DNA of 64,000 nt from Clostridia bacterium (GTDB lineage Bacteria; Bacillota; Clostridia; Oscillospirales; Acutalibacteraceae): the NCBI GenBank assembly GCA_017399405.1, contig JAFQCT010000004.1:1-64000 (forward strand). The letters run 5' to 3'. Both the position numbers and the translations under genes were made by a program. Below the pieces are notes generated by a model. It worked only from the letters and a program-made list of their open reading frames with translations. It did no database searches and was not told the DNA's origin. Below, piece after piece: positions 32,920 to 42,674 of the stretch (positions are counted from its first letter, which is position 1; every line of letters begins with the position of its first letter).

Positions 32920-35649
32920 ATGGCAGAAAGAATACCAGATTCATTGATTGATGAAATTCTTGCGTCAGCAAAGAATTACATGGTTGAAGAAACAGAAACT
33001 GAATACTCAGCCGACAAAATCGACGCTCTTGTAGCCGATATTGCCGAGACTGAAGCACAGGAGCCTATTGTTACTGAAAAAACAGTTGTTGTACCCACTT
33101 TCAAGAAAGAGAAAAGGGAGTTTTCGCTTAATATAAGCGAAGTAACTTTTGCAGAGGAAGAACAACCTGATGAGGTAACCGAAAAAACAGGTGATGTGGG
33201 TGTTCTTATAGCTGATGACGGACAGATAGGACTTATGTCAGACGGTGTTGAAATCGGTTCCGAAACTGAAGAAGTTGCAGAAGAAACTGAAGAAAAAGAA
33301 GAACTTAAATCTGTAAGCGGACAGATTTCAATAGAAAAAACAAGAATGTTCAACGAAGTAGAAATTCGTGGGGCATATAATCCGAATATTTCTCATAATT
33401 TAGGAAATAAGGTTGCAAGAACAACAACGGGTGAGGCACAACCTCTTTCAAGTTCTGCCATAGGTGAAGAAAAATACAGAAAACACTTTATGAACAAACC
33501 CGTTCAAAATCTTGAAAAAACACAGGAGCACAGAGATTTAATAGCATCATTACCACAAAAAACAATTGAGACCCCCGGTGTTGTGGTAAAGAAAAATAAG
33601 CAAGCGTCAACTAATACTGACGGTATTGAGCCAATGCCAACTATTGTCCCTGCCGAGTATGAGTTAGAGCAAGAAAAAACAAGATTTATTCCAACTGAAA
33701 CTGAAGAAAATGTTTCTGATAATCAAATTATGCTTGACGGTTTTGGTGATGATAACGAGCCTGTAAATATTCAGTCAGAAGAACAGGCAGAAGAAGAACT
33801 TCGCATAAAGCGACAAGATAAAGTCAAAGAATTTATGTCAGACGGTGTTCTTTTTCAGCAAGAAGTTGAAGAACCATCATCTGCACCTAAAAAACGATTT
33901 GACCGTCAAAAACGCACTCTTGTGTGTGAATATTACGGACCAAAAGAAAAAGTTCATGTTGAAGAAGAGTTACTTAAAGAAAAATCTTCACTTACCGTTA
34001 AAACAGTTGTACTTTCAATAATCTGCTTTGTTATGGCAATTCTTGCAGGCGTTGCAGGTGCAGAAAACGGTAACTTTGAAATTTACGGTAACAACGAATT
34101 CGTTTATGTAGCAGTTCAGTTGTTGTTGCTTTTAGTGGCTTGCGGACTTAATTTCCGTAGTTTTACAAACACAGTAAAAAATCTTAAAAACAAAGTAGTG
34201 GATATGGATACTGTTATTTCTGTATCGGCACTTGCGGGTGTGCTTCAATGCGTTTTTGGTTTTGTGTTTACTGATAGTGTTGAGTCTGTTGCCCGTCTTT
34301 TGTCAGGTGCGGTACTTGTTCCTATGATTATGAAAAGTGTAGGCGAACTTATCCGTTGTAAGAATGACATTGATAATTTCGACATAGTGTCCGACGAAGA
34401 ATTTGAATGTTTCAGCGTTCAAAATATTCCAGATGAAGATACTGCAAACGAAATAGCCCGCGGTCTTATGCTTGGTGACCCTGACATTAAATACTCTGCA
34501 AAAATTAACTTCCCTGCACGATTTGTGGAGCTTTCACGCTCTGCAGAGGTTACAGGACCACTTTTCAAAATTGCAGTTCCGGTAATCTGCCTTGTTGCAT
34601 TAGTTATTGGTCTTATTTACGGTGTTATTTCAAAGAATTTCTTTGCAGGGGTAAGCACTCTTGCAGGTGTTATTCTTATGGGACTTCCCGTTGCCGCAAG
34701 TCTTATTTCGGCAGTAAACCTTAGTGCTGCAAATAAAAAACTCAATGCAGAGGGCACAGCAATCAACGGTTACAGTGCAGTTGAAGACGCAGTAAACTCA
34801 AACGGTGTTATGATTGACGCTTGTGATGCTTTTGTAAGCGGTGGTTGTAATATTGAGGGTATGAAACTTTACCACAAAATGCGTATTGATGAGGCAATCC
34901 TTTATACAGCGTCTGTAATTATCGCGTCAGGCGGTGTTCTTGCAGATGTGTTTGAGGGTGTAATAATCGGTAAGCGTGAACTTCTTTTCCCTGTTGAGTC
35001 ACTTTCTTATGAAGAAAAACTTGGTTGCTCTTGTTGGATTCACAACCACAGAGTTTTAGTTGGTAACCGTGAACTTTTAGTTCATCATAATGTTGAAACA
35101 CCGGATAAAGAACTTGAAGAAAAATATAAATCAAATGGTAAAAATGTAATTTACCTTGCAATTGAGGGTAAAATTTCTGCAATGTTTGTTGTAGTGTATA
35201 AAGCCAACGAAGAAACTGCAAGATATATGCGTGAACTTGAAAAAGACGGTCTTACAATTTTCTTTAGAACTTCTGACGCAAATATTACTGAAAGTTTTAT
35301 TGAGCGTGAGTTCGGGCTTCCTTCAAATGTTGTTAAGATTATTAACCCTGTTGCAGGTGAAATGTTTACAAAAGTAAAGAATACAGAAATTGACCGTGCC
35401 GATGCAAAAATTATTCACGATGGTAAAGTTCAGACAATGCTTTCTGCACTTCACAGTGCTTTTGCAATCAGTTCTTATGTAACCATATCAAGAACAGTAC
35501 AGTTAGTTGCATCGTTTATCGGTGTTGTTATTGTTGCACTTCTTGCATTCCTTTCAGGACTTGCACAAATCGGCGTATGGCAGATTATTATATATCAGGC
35601 AGTTTGGGCAGTTGTCCTTTCTGTTTTACCTAATTTTAGAAAAATATAA
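32920..35649 (+). CDS. P-type-ATPase-like membrane protein without catalytic Asp motif
   Basis: 909 residues. Residues 1-345 are acidic and probably disordered. The rest has P-type ATPase topology: helices about 361-450, 545-600 and a final pair about 845-905. The position of DKTGT reads MIDACDAFVSGGC (about 630-642). The TGD-type loop reads RTSDA (about 779-783), while VLVGNRELL and VFEG-like segments of a nucleotide-binding domain are recognisable. Without the phosphorylated Asp of DKTGT it cannot run a normal transport cycle. It may be a regulatory or scaffold relative. A GGGG ribosome binding site lies upstream. Confidence 0.75.
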   Translation: MAERIPDSLIDEILASAKNYMVEETETEYSADKIDALVADIAETEAQEPIVTEKTVVVPTFKKEKREFSLNISEVTFAEEEQPDEVTEKTGDVGVLIADDGQIGLMSDGVEIGSETEEVAEETEEKEELKSVSGQISIEKTRMFNEVEIRGAYNPNISHNLGNKVARTTTGEAQPLSSSAIGEEKYRKHFMNKPVQNLEKTQEHRDLIASLPQKTIETPGVVVKKNKQASTNTDGIEPMPTIVPAEYELEQEKTRFIPTETEENVSDNQIMLDGFGDDNEPVNIQSEEQAEEELRIKRQDKVKEFMSDGVLFQQEVEEPSSAPKKRFDRQKRTLVCEYYGPKEKVHVEEELLKEKSSLTVKTVVLSIICFVMAILAGVAGAENGNFEIYGNNEFVYVAVQLLLLLVACGLNFRSFTNTVKNLKNKVVDMDTVISVSALAGVLQCVFGFVFTDSVESVARLLSGAVLVPMIMKSVGELIRCKNDIDNFDIVSDEEFECFSVQNIPDEDTANEIARGLMLGDPDIKYSAKINFPARFVELSRSAEVTGPLFKIAVPVICLVALVIGLIYGVISKNFFAGVSTLAGVILMGLPVAASLISAVNLSAANKKLNAEGTAINGYSAVEDAVNSNGVMIDACDAFVSGGCNIEGMKLYHKMRIDEAILYTASVIIASGGVLADVFEGVIIGKRELLFPVESLSYEEKLGCSCWIHNHRVLVGNRELLVHHNVETPDKELEEKYKSNGKNVIYLAIEGKISAMFVVVYKANEETARYMRELEKDGLTIFFRTSDANITESFIEREFGLPSNVVKIINPVAGEMFTKVKNTEIDRADAKIIHDGKVQTMLSALHSAFAISSYVTISRTVQLVASFIGVVIVALLAFLSGLAQIGVWQIIIYQAVWAVVLSVLPNFRKI

Positions 35650-35665
35650 ATTGGAGATGAGTTAA

Positions 35666-36400
35666 TTGGCAGAGTTTTTGGAATCTGTTAAAGAAATTGC
35701 ATTATGGGTGTGGAGTTTTGACCAAATCCGTTTTCTTGTTGATGCCTTTGTAAAAATCGGTTTTGCCGCACTTTTCAGCGGATTTATCGGTTATGAGCGT
35801 GAGCATTCACACCGCCCCGCAGGTTTTAGAACACATATTCTTGTGGCAGTAGGCTCTGCCCTTGTAATGCTCACATCTGTATATATTGCAAAAGAGCAAG
35901 GACTTACTACTGATGTTACACGAATGAGTGCACAAGTATTAAGTGGTATCGGTTTCTTGGGTGCAGGTACTATTCTTCGTGAGGGCTTTTCGGTTAAAGG
36001 CCTTACAACTGCTGCATCTCTTTGGGCAGTTGCTTGTATCGGTATTGCGGTAGGTTCAGGCTTTTACGCAGGTGCATTTGTTGCAACATTCGTAATTTAC
36101 CTTACTCTTAACTCACTTAAAAGATTTATTGTGCGTGGTTCTGCAGGTAAACTTCTTTTTATTGAAATTAAAGATGTTGGCACACAAATCCCGCTTATTA
36201 CAAAAACAATCAAACAATGTGGCGGTACAATTCATTCAATGGAAGTTGTTTATACCGAAACAAAAGATTTGAAATTCAAGCGTCGTAAAGATACTTCCGT
36301 AATCAAAGTGCTTGTTTTCCCTAAAAATGATGATGCACTTGCTCTTATGATTACAACTGTTCGCAGTATGGAAGATGTTGAGGACATTTATGTTGACTGA
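35666..36400 (+). CDS. MgtC/SapB family membrane protein
   Basis: 244 residues. Several helices, with the family segment ALFSGFIGYEREHSHRPAGFRTHILVAVGSALVMLTS in character and GIGFLGAGTI; a soluble C-terminal domain (about 160-244) follows. Members are linked to Mg2+ limitation and acid survival, and some bind and regulate ATPases. The TTG at 35666 follows GGAG. It lies 16 bases after the P-type ATPase-like gene, so a functional pair is conceivable. Confidence 0.9.
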   Translation: MAEFLESVKEIALWVWSFDQIRFLVDAFVKIGFAALFSGFIGYEREHSHRPAGFRTHILVAVGSALVMLTSVYIAKEQGLTTDVTRMSAQVLSGIGFLGAGTILREGFSVKGLTTAASLWAVACIGIAVGSGFYAGAFVATFVIYLTLNSLKRFIVRGSAGKLLFIEIKDVGTQIPLITKTIKQCGGTIHSMEVVYTETKDLKFKRRKDTSVIKVLVFPKNDDALALMITTVRSMEDVEDIYVD

Positions 36401-37139
36401 TAACATTTCTCTTTTAGAAAATGAACATATTGAAGATTTGGGCGAGGGCGTAGGCGTTGTTGTGTCAAAACAACATACATTCGGAACAGATGCAATGCTT
36501 TTAGCATCTTTTGCAAATCCACGACCAACTGAAATTGCCTGCGATTTTGGTACAGGTTGTGGCATTATTCCTTTTTTGTGGCTTCGCGATAAAAAGTGTA
36601 GCGAGATTTCAGCCATAGAAATACAAGAAAATGCCTGCAATCAGGTTGAGCGTTCAATAGTACTTAATAATACAGAAAAAATCAAAATATATAACAGAAA
36701 TTTGAAGAATATTGACGATTTCAAAGCAGGTAGTTTTGATTTGGTAACTATGAATCCCCCATACAAAATCGAAAATGGCGGAATAAAAAATGATGATGAC
36801 AGTTCAACTATTGCCCGTCACGAAACTTTCTGTAATATGGAAGATATTGCAAAAAGTGCATCACGACTTTTGCGTTTTGGGGGCAAATTCTGTATTTGTC
36901 ATCGTCCCGAAAGAGTGTTTGACGCAATGGTGGCGATGCGTAATAACGGTATTGAGCCTAAAAGACTTCGATTTGTGTCAAAAAAAGGCGATACTCAACC
37001 TTGGCTTGTGTTGATAGAGGGCAAACGCGGTGCTAAAAATGGCTTAAAAGTTGAAGCCCCTTTAATTGCATATAACAATGACGGTAGTTTAAGTGAAGAA
37101 ATGCTTAATATTACCGCAAAATACAGAAAGGAGAATTAA
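36390..37139 (+). CDS. tRNA1(Val) (adenine-N6)-methyltransferase-type protein
   Basis: 249 residues. Rossmann methyltransferase with the AdoMet loop DFGTGCGIIPF and catalytic NPPY. This is the TrmN6/YfiC-like group that methylates the N6 of A37 in tRNA-Val; the family assignment rests on VSKQHTFGTDAMLLA and NPPY. The ATG at 36390 overlaps the mgtC stop; GAGGA lies upstream. It is one base from rsmI. Confidence 0.88.
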   Translation: MLTDNISLLENEHIEDLGEGVGVVVSKQHTFGTDAMLLASFANPRPTEIACDFGTGCGIIPFLWLRDKKCSEISAIEIQENACNQVERSIVLNNTEKIKIYNRNLKNIDDFKAGSFDLVTMNPPYKIENGGIKNDDDSSTIARHETFCNMEDIAKSASRLLRFGGKFCICHRPERVFDAMVAMRNNGIEPKRLRFVSKKGDTQPWLVLIEGKRGAKNGLKVEAPLIAYNNDGSLSEEMLNITAKYRKEN

Positions 37140-37140
37140 A

Positions 37141-37965
37141 ATGATAGGCAAACTTTATGTGGTAGGCACACCAATCGGCAACTTATCAGATTTTTCTCCA
37201 AGAGCTCGCGAAACATTGGCTACTGTTGATTTTATTGCAGCAGAAGACACTCGCGTTACACAAAAATTACTTAACTTTTTTGACATAAAAAAACCACTTG
37301 TAAGTTATTATGAGCATAATCGTCGTGAACGGGGCGAAATGATTATTTCCCGTATTCTCAATGGCGAAGTTTGTGCAATTGTAACTGACGCAGGTATGCC
37401 TTGCATATCTGACCCGGGACAAGATTTGGTTTATCTTTGTCACGAAAATAATATTCCCGTTGAGTCTGTGCCGGGGCCAACTGCCTTTGCAACTGCTTTG
37501 GCCATTAGTGGAATGGAAAGTGGCAGATTTACTTTTGAGGGCTTTTTAAGTACAAACAAACCAAGTCGTAAAGAGCATTTAGAAGAACTTAAAAACGAAA
37601 CCCGTACAATGATTTTCTACGAAGCACCTCATAAGTTAAAGGCAACCCTTCGCGATATGTATGCGTATTTCGGTGACCGTGAAATCGCAATCGTGAAAGA
37701 ACTTACAAAAATTCACGAAACAGTAATGCGGACAAGCCTTAAAGGTGCAATAGACTATTTTGAAGTTGAAAATCCAAGAGGGGAATATGTTCTCATTCTT
37801 GCAGGTCAAGAAAAAACAAAAGAAAAACAGCCCGTCACACTTGAACAGGCTGTAGAATTAGCAAAAGAATTAGTAGAAAAAGGTGTCAGCGTAAATGAGG
37901 CATCAAAAACCGTTGCCGCTGATACGGGAATTAAAAAGAGTTTAATCTACAAAGAATTACTTTGA
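37141..37965 (+). CDS. rsmI: 16S rRNA (cytidine(1402)-2'-O)-methyltransferase
   Basis: 274 residues, a tetrapyrrole-methylase-fold enzyme: YVVGTPIGNLSDFSPRA at the N terminus, AEDTRVTQKLLNFF and VTDAGMPCISDPG. It modifies C1402 of 16S rRNA near the decoding site. It is adjacent to the tRNA methyltransferase gene, as in many Firmicutes. AAAGGAGAA precedes the ATG. It ends convergently with the XRE gene, overlapping it by 9 bases. Confidence 0.96.
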   Translation: MIGKLYVVGTPIGNLSDFSPRARETLATVDFIAAEDTRVTQKLLNFFDIKKPLVSYYEHNRRERGEMIISRILNGEVCAIVTDAGMPCISDPGQDLVYLCHENNIPVESVPGPTAFATALAISGMESGRFTFEGFLSTNKPSRKEHLEELKNETRTMIFYEAPHKLKATLRDMYAYFGDREIAIVKELTKIHETVMRTSLKGAIDYFEVENPRGEYVLILAGQEKTKEKQPVTLEQAVELAKELVEKGVSVNEASKTVAADTGIKKSLIYKELL

Positions 37966-38571
37966 TGAATATTTATACATTCTTGCAATTTCTCTTTCAA
38001 TAATTCGTGTTGCTTCGTTGATGATTGTATCCATAGATTTTGGCAACTGTTCACTTCGTTTAGGCTTGTTATCACCCTCAAAAACAAGTGACTCAATAAT
38101 GTGGTCAATCATATTTGTTGTAATAAACGGTGCTAATTCTTTTTTAGCGTTTTCGTGGTTGGGAACAGCACCTTTAACCAATGCAGAAAGATAAAGCTTG
38201 TAAATTGTAAGTATGTAAATACTTCTGATTTTTGACGAGTGATTTCTGCCATATACACCAAGTCGTTCTTGCATATAAACTGATGAACGGAAAACCGTAC
38301 TCATTCTTACTTCACTGTCTTGTGGGATTTCGTCCGGCACAAAAAGTGCGTCAGACATCATTTTATTGTCAGTAAGACCTAAAAGGTAGTCAGTACTCAC
38401 ATCATAAAAGGTAGAAACTCGGCATAAAAAGTCAAGCCCACATTCTCTTATACCCTTTTCGTAGTGAGAAAGCAAAGCCTGTGAAACACCAAGATACTGT
38501 GCGGCTTCTTTCTGACTCAAATTTTTTTCTTTTCTTAAACTCACTAAACGAGTTGAAACTGATGTACTCAT
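37957..38571 (-). CDS. XRE-family transcriptional regulator
   Basis: 204 residues. N-terminal helix-turn-helix domain (about 8-62: LRKEKNLSQKEAAQYLGVSQALLSHYEKG) followed by the DYLLGLT end of the domain. The C-terminal part is helical without a known domain. A perfect palindrome TATACTAAAAGTATA (38585-38599) lies just upstream and is a good candidate operator for autoregulation. It faces a divergent histidine-phosphatase gene. Confidence 0.9.
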   Translation of the reverse strand: MSTSVSTRLVSLRKEKNLSQKEAAQYLGVSQALLSHYEKGIRECGLDFLCRVSTFYDVSTDYLLGLTDNKMMSDALFVPDEIPQDSEVRMSTVFRSSVYMQERLGVYGRNHSSKIRSIYILTIYKLYLSALVKGAVPNHENAKKELAPFITTNMIDHIIESLVFEGDNKPKRSEQLPKSMDTIINEATRIIEREIARMYKYSSK

Positions 38572-38584
38572 TTTATCACCAAAC

Positions 38585-38599
38585 TATACTAAAAGTATA
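38585..38599. promoter_or_regulatory. Palindromic candidate operator of the XRE gene
   Basis: TATACT-AAA-AGTATA lies 14 bases upstream of the XRE gene start, in the intergenic region shared with the divergent phosphatase gene. A role in control is inferred from symmetry and position. Confidence 0.6.
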
Positions 38600-38665
38600 A
38601 AAATTATACATCAAATTAAACAATTTGTATATTGTAGCATTTTACAAATTTTCAGGAGACATAAT

Positions 38666-39388
38666 ATGAAAACTTACCAAATTCACTTAATCCGCCACGC
38701 TCTTACACAAGGTACTATTGATGGCAAATACATAGGTCATACTGACGAGCCTTTGTGCGATGAGGGTAAAGCACAACTTAAAGATATTATGGAAAATTAT
38801 GGCAACTACCCTGAGGTTGACGCAGTATTTTGTAGTCCCTTAAAGCGTTGTATTGAAACAGCACAAACAATTTATCCCGACAGAAATCCAATAATTCTTG
38901 ACGACCTTCGCGAATACGATTTCGGTGAATTTGAGGGTAAAACTGCCGAAGAGTTGCAAGATGACGAAGACTTTGCAGAGTGGCTTTCAGGCACTAATCT
39001 AAATAAAGCCGCACCTTTTGGTGATAGTCAGGTGCGTTTTAATTACAGGATTTGTGACTGCTTTGAAAAAATTGTTGAAGGTGTAATTAAAGCAGGTGTT
39101 AAAAATACCGCAGTTATTACTCACGGTGGTGTTATTATGTCACTTATGCAGACCTATGCTCTGCCGGAAGCACCAATGCACGAATGGCTCACACCATCTT
39201 GTTGCGGTTATACAGTTCGCATTGACCCGTCAATCTGGTCAAGGGGAATGAAGGTTGAGGCAATCTCGGAATGTCCTGCACCGCAAAAAGAAGAAATCCA
39301 CGAATTGTGGGATGTTTATGACCCTGATAACGACCCTTATGATGTTGCGTATTGGGAGAATGATGACAATTTTAAGGACGAGCAATAA
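38666..39388 (+). CDS. Histidine phosphatase (phosphoglycerate-mutase-like) protein
   Basis: 240 residues. The catalytic loop is LIRHALTQG (RHA rather than the more common RHG), with FCSPLKRCIETAQTI, REYDFGEFEG and the second His in VITHGGVI. Its C terminus (about 200-240) is acidic and unusual for the family. It removes phosphate from small molecules or acts as a mutase; substrate unknown. AGGAG precedes the ATG. Confidence 0.88.
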   Translation: MKTYQIHLIRHALTQGTIDGKYIGHTDEPLCDEGKAQLKDIMENYGNYPEVDAVFCSPLKRCIETAQTIYPDRNPIILDDLREYDFGEFEGKTAEELQDDEDFAEWLSGTNLNKAAPFGDSQVRFNYRICDCFEKIVEGVIKAGVKNTAVITHGGVIMSLMQTYALPEAPMHEWLTPSCCGYTVRIDPSIWSRGMKVEAISECPAPQKEEIHELWDVYDPDNDPYDVAYWENDDNFKDEQ

Positions 39389-39418
39389 AAATTTTCTAAA
39401 TTAGCAATAAATAATACA

Positions 39419-39447
39419 TTGAAATAGATTTTTTATAGTGATAAAAT
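39419..39447 (+). promoter_or_regulatory. Promoter of the uronate operon
   Basis: TTGAAA (39419-39424), a 17-nt spacer and TAAAAT (39442-39447). Inverted repeats TTAAGTTG (39465-39472) and CAACTTAA (39494-39501) between it and the uxuA ribosome binding site could be an operator or a leader hairpin. Confidence 0.65.
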
Positions 39448-39517
39448 TATTTTGTAAAAATAGATTAAGTTGGTAAAAATATCCAATCACAAACAACTTA
39501 ACTTGGAGGGAAAATTT

Positions 39518-40564
39518 ATGAAAATGTCATTCCGTTGGTATGGCGAAAGTGACCCGATATCATTGCAATACATTCGTCAAATTCCAAATATGAAAAGCAT
39601 TGTTAGTGCTGTTTATGACGTAAAACCAGGTGAAGTCTGGCCGAAAGAGTCAATCGAGAAAATGGTAAAACAGTGTGAAGAAAATGGTCTTATCTTTGAC
39701 GTTGTTGAATCAATTCCTGTTCACGAAAATATTAAACTTGGTAGAGATAATGTGGACGAGCTTTTAGAGGTTTATTGTGAAAATATCCGTCGTTGTGCAA
39801 AATATGGCGTTAAATGTGTAACATATAACTTTATGCCTGTTTTTGACTGGACTCGTACACAACTTGATAAAGAGGCAGAAGATGGCTCAACAAGTCTTGT
39901 TATGTATTGGGAACAAATGAAAGGCCTTGACCCACTTAAAGATGACATTCATCTTCCTGGTTGGGATTCAAGTTATAGTCAAGAAGAAGTCAGAGAATTG
40001 ATTTCAGCTTATGGTGAACTCGGTGAAGAAGGACTTTGGAAAAACCTTGAAAAATTCCTTAAAAAAGTTATTCCTGTGGCAGAAGAATGTGGCGTAAAAA
40101 TGGCAATTCATCCCGATGACCCACCATACCCAATTTTTGGTATTCCAAGAATTATCACTTGTGAAGAAAACATTGACAGAATGTTAAGTATTGTTGATAG
40201 TGAGGCAAACAGTCTTTGCCTTTGCACAGGCTCATTAGGTTGTGCAAAATCAAACGATGTGGTAAAAATGATTAGAAAATATAGTGCAATGAACAGAATT
40301 GCATTTATGCATATCAGAAACATTTTGATTATGGAAGACGGAAGTTTTGAAGAAAGTGGTCATCTTTCAGATTGTGGTAGTCTTGATATGTATGAGGTTG
40401 TTAAAGCACTTGTAGATACAGGTTTTGATGGCTATGTTCGTCCTGACCACGGTAGAATGATTTGGGGCGAAACAGGAAAGCCCGGTTATGGTCTTTTTGA
40501 CCGTGCCCTTGGTGCTACATACATAAACGGTTTATTTGAAGCTGTTGAGAAAGGAAACAAATAA
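39518..40564 (+). CDS. uxuA: Mannonate dehydratase
   Basis: 348 residues, a TIM-barrel of the UxuA family: MSFRWYGESDPISLQYIRQI, AIHPDDPP and CLCTGSLG, then VRPDHGRMIWGE. It dehydrates D-mannonate to 2-keto-3-deoxygluconate. First gene of the operon, followed after one base by the SDR reductase. GGAGGG lies upstream of ATG 39518; the in-frame stretch upstream is untranslated leader. Confidence 0.94.
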   Translation: MKMSFRWYGESDPISLQYIRQIPNMKSIVSAVYDVKPGEVWPKESIEKMVKQCEENGLIFDVVESIPVHENIKLGRDNVDELLEVYCENIRRCAKYGVKCVTYNFMPVFDWTRTQLDKEAEDGSTSLVMYWEQMKGLDPLKDDIHLPGWDSSYSQEEVRELISAYGELGEEGLWKNLEKFLKKVIPVAEECGVKMAIHPDDPPYPIFGIPRIITCEENIDRMLSIVDSEANSLCLCTGSLGCAKSNDVVKMIRKYSAMNRIAFMHIRNILIMEDGSFEESGHLSDCGSLDMYEVVKALVDTGFDGYVRPDHGRMIWGETGKPGYGLFDRALGATYINGLFEAVEKGNK

Positions 40565-40565
40565 T

Positions 40566-41414
40566 ATGGTACACGAAAACTTAAAAGGCAGAGTTGCAGT
40601 TGTTACAGGCGGTGGCGGTGTGCTTTGCGGTGATTTTGCAAAAACTCTTGCAAAACAAGGTGTTAAAGTTGCAGTTCTTGACTTGAACGAAGCAGCAGCA
40701 CAGAAAGTTGCTGACGAAATCGTTGCTGACGGTGGTGTTGCAATCGCAGTTGGTTGTAATGTTCTTGAAAAAGAAAGTATGGAAAAAGCAAGAGAAATTA
40801 TCAACGAAAAACTTGGTACTTGCGACATTCTTCTCAACGGTGCAGGTGGTAACAACCCAAAAGGCACAACTACAAAAGAAACTCTTGAAAAGATTGACCT
40901 TATAGAAAAGAATGACGATATTAAAACATTCTTTGACCTTGATGCAAATGGTATTTCATTTGTTTTCAACCTTAACTTTTTAGGTACTCTTATTCCTACA
41001 CAGGTTTTTGCTCGTGATATGGCAGAAAAAGAGAATACTTGTATTGTTATGGTAACATCAATGAATGCTTACCGTCCACTTACAAAAATTCCTGCATATT
41101 CAGCAGCAAAAGCAGCGGTTAAGAACTTTACTGAATTTATGGCAGTTCACTTTGCTGATGTTGGTATCCGTGTAAATGCTATTGCACCGGGTTTCTTCTC
41201 AACAAACCAGAATAAAACACTTCTCTGGAATGCAGATGGCACACCAACAGACAGAACAAAGAAAATTCTCAATGCAACACCAATGAAGAGATTTGGTGAA
41301 TCAGAAGAACTTACAGGTGCATTGTTGTTCCTTTGTGATGAAGCATATTCAAGCTTTATTACAGGTACAAGCATTTGTGTTGATGGTGGTTTCTCAGCTT
41401 ACTCAGGCGTATAA
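40566..41414 (+). CDS. SDR-family fructuronate reductase/D-mannonate oxidoreductase
   Basis: 282 residues. Short-chain dehydrogenase with VVTGGGGVLCGDFA (cofactor loop), a NAG-type region (LNGAGGNN), the catalytic YSAAK and the DGGFSAYSG end. By context between mannonate dehydratase and KDG kinase it should reduce D-fructuronate to D-mannonate, replacing the unrelated UxuB. Inference from position and family; the exact substrate could also be a keto-gluconate. Confidence 0.85.
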   Translation: MVHENLKGRVAVVTGGGGVLCGDFAKTLAKQGVKVAVLDLNEAAAQKVADEIVADGGVAIAVGCNVLEKESMEKAREIINEKLGTCDILLNGAGGNNPKGTTTKETLEKIDLIEKNDDIKTFFDLDANGISFVFNLNFLGTLIPTQVFARDMAEKENTCIVMVTSMNAYRPLTKIPAYSAAKAAVKNFTEFMAVHFADVGIRVNAIAPGFFSTNQNKTLLWNADGTPTDRTKKILNATPMKRFGESEELTGALLFLCDEAYSSFITGTSICVDGGFSAYSGV

Positions 41415-41567
41415 TTGGTGGTTCTTTTTCCGTTATAGCTCGTCTGAAATGCTCGTTAATACACGCAAGTATGAACTCCGCTTTCATACGGCTCTAACAA
41501 AAAAATAACTCACCACTTATGTTGGTTTTATCAGCATAAGTTGTAACAAAAATTTGGAGGTATAAAT
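41415..41567. other. Intergenic spacer with hairpin before kdgK
   Basis: Contains ACTTATGTTGG and AGCATAAGT that can pair (with one G-U pair), and a GC-richer block (41445-41505) unlike nearby spacers. No T-run or gene was seen. Confidence 0.4.
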
Positions 41568-42665
41568 ATGAACTTAAATCTTAGAAAAAAAGAAGATTGT
41601 ATGTTTGATATGATTTCACTTGGTGAAATTATGCTTCGTCTTGACCCGGGCGAGGGCAGAATTAAAACTGCTCGTAATTTCCGTGCTTGGGAAGGTGGCG
41701 GCGAATATAATGTTGCCCGCGGACTTCGTCGTTGTTTTGGTATGAAAACAGCAGTTGTAACTGCATTTGCAGATAACGAAGTTGGTCGTCTTCTTGAAGA
41801 TTTCATTCTTCAGGGTGGTGTTGATACATCACTTATCAAGTGGGTAAAATATGACGGTATCGGCAGAACAGTAAGAAACGGTCTTAACTTTACAGAACGC
41901 GGTTATGGTATTCGTGGTGCAGTTGGTGTTTCTGACCGTGGTAATACAGCAGTTGCACAACTTAAAGCAGGCGATATTGATTGGGACTACATTTTCGGTA
42001 CACTTGGTGTCCGTTGGCTTCATACAGGCGGTATCTTCGCAGCACTTTCAGAGTCAACTGCAGAAGTTGCTATTGAAGCAGTTAAAACTGCAAAGAAATA
42101 TGGCACAATCGTTTCTTATGACTTGAATTACCGTCCATCACTCTGGAACGATATCGGCGGTAAAGCAAAGGCACAAGAAGTTAATAAAGAAATCGCAAAA
42201 TATATTGATGTTATGATTGGTAACGAAGAAGATTTCACAGCTTGCCTTGGTTTTGAAATCGAAGGCAATGACGAAAATCTTAAAGAACTCAATATTGAGG
42301 GCTATTACAAAATGCTTGAAGAGGTTGTTAAAGTTTACCCTAACTTTAAGGTTATTGCAACAACACTTCGTACAGTTAAAACTGCAACAGTAAATGACTG
42401 GTCAGCAATCTGCTATGCAGACGGTAAAGTGCATAAAGGACTTGAACTTCCGGGTCTTGAAATCCTTGACCGTGTTGGCGGTGGCGACTCATTCGCATCA
42501 GGCCTTATCTATGGTCTTATGACAACAGAAGACGCACAGACAGCAGTAAACTATGGTGTTGCTCACGGTGCACTTGCAATGACAACTCCGGGTGACACAT
42601 CAATGGCATCACTTAAAGAAGTTGAAAACATTGTCGGCGGTGCAGGTGCAAGAGTACAGAGATAA
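41568..42665 (+). CDS. kdgK: 2-keto-3-deoxygluconate kinase (PfkB family)
   Basis: 365 residues. PfkB sugar kinase with WEGGGEYNVARGL near the start and the anion-hole motif DRVGGGDSFASGL near the end (catalytic Asp). It phosphorylates KDG to KDPG. GGAGG precedes ATG 41568; an internal ATG at 41601 lacks a good site. A long insert (about 205-260) is unusual within PfkB members but is seen in clostridial KDG kinases. Confidence 0.92.
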   Translation: MNLNLRKKEDCMFDMISLGEIMLRLDPGEGRIKTARNFRAWEGGGEYNVARGLRRCFGMKTAVVTAFADNEVGRLLEDFILQGGVDTSLIKWVKYDGIGRTVRNGLNFTERGYGIRGAVGVSDRGNTAVAQLKAGDIDWDYIFGTLGVRWLHTGGIFAALSESTAEVAIEAVKTAKKYGTIVSYDLNYRPSLWNDIGGKAKAQEVNKEIAKYIDVMIGNEEDFTACLGFEIEGNDENLKELNIEGYYKMLEEVVKVYPNFKVIATTLRTVKTATVNDWSAICYADGKVHKGLELPGLEILDRVGGGDSFASGLIYGLMTTEDAQTAVNYGVAHGALAMTTPGDTSMASLKEVENIVGGAGARVQR

Positions 42666-42674
42666 TATCAATCC

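Noticed and set aside
41415-41567. Possible riboswitch before kdgK
   Set aside because: Some pairing is visible but no known aptamer motif, T-box sequence or terminator was found.
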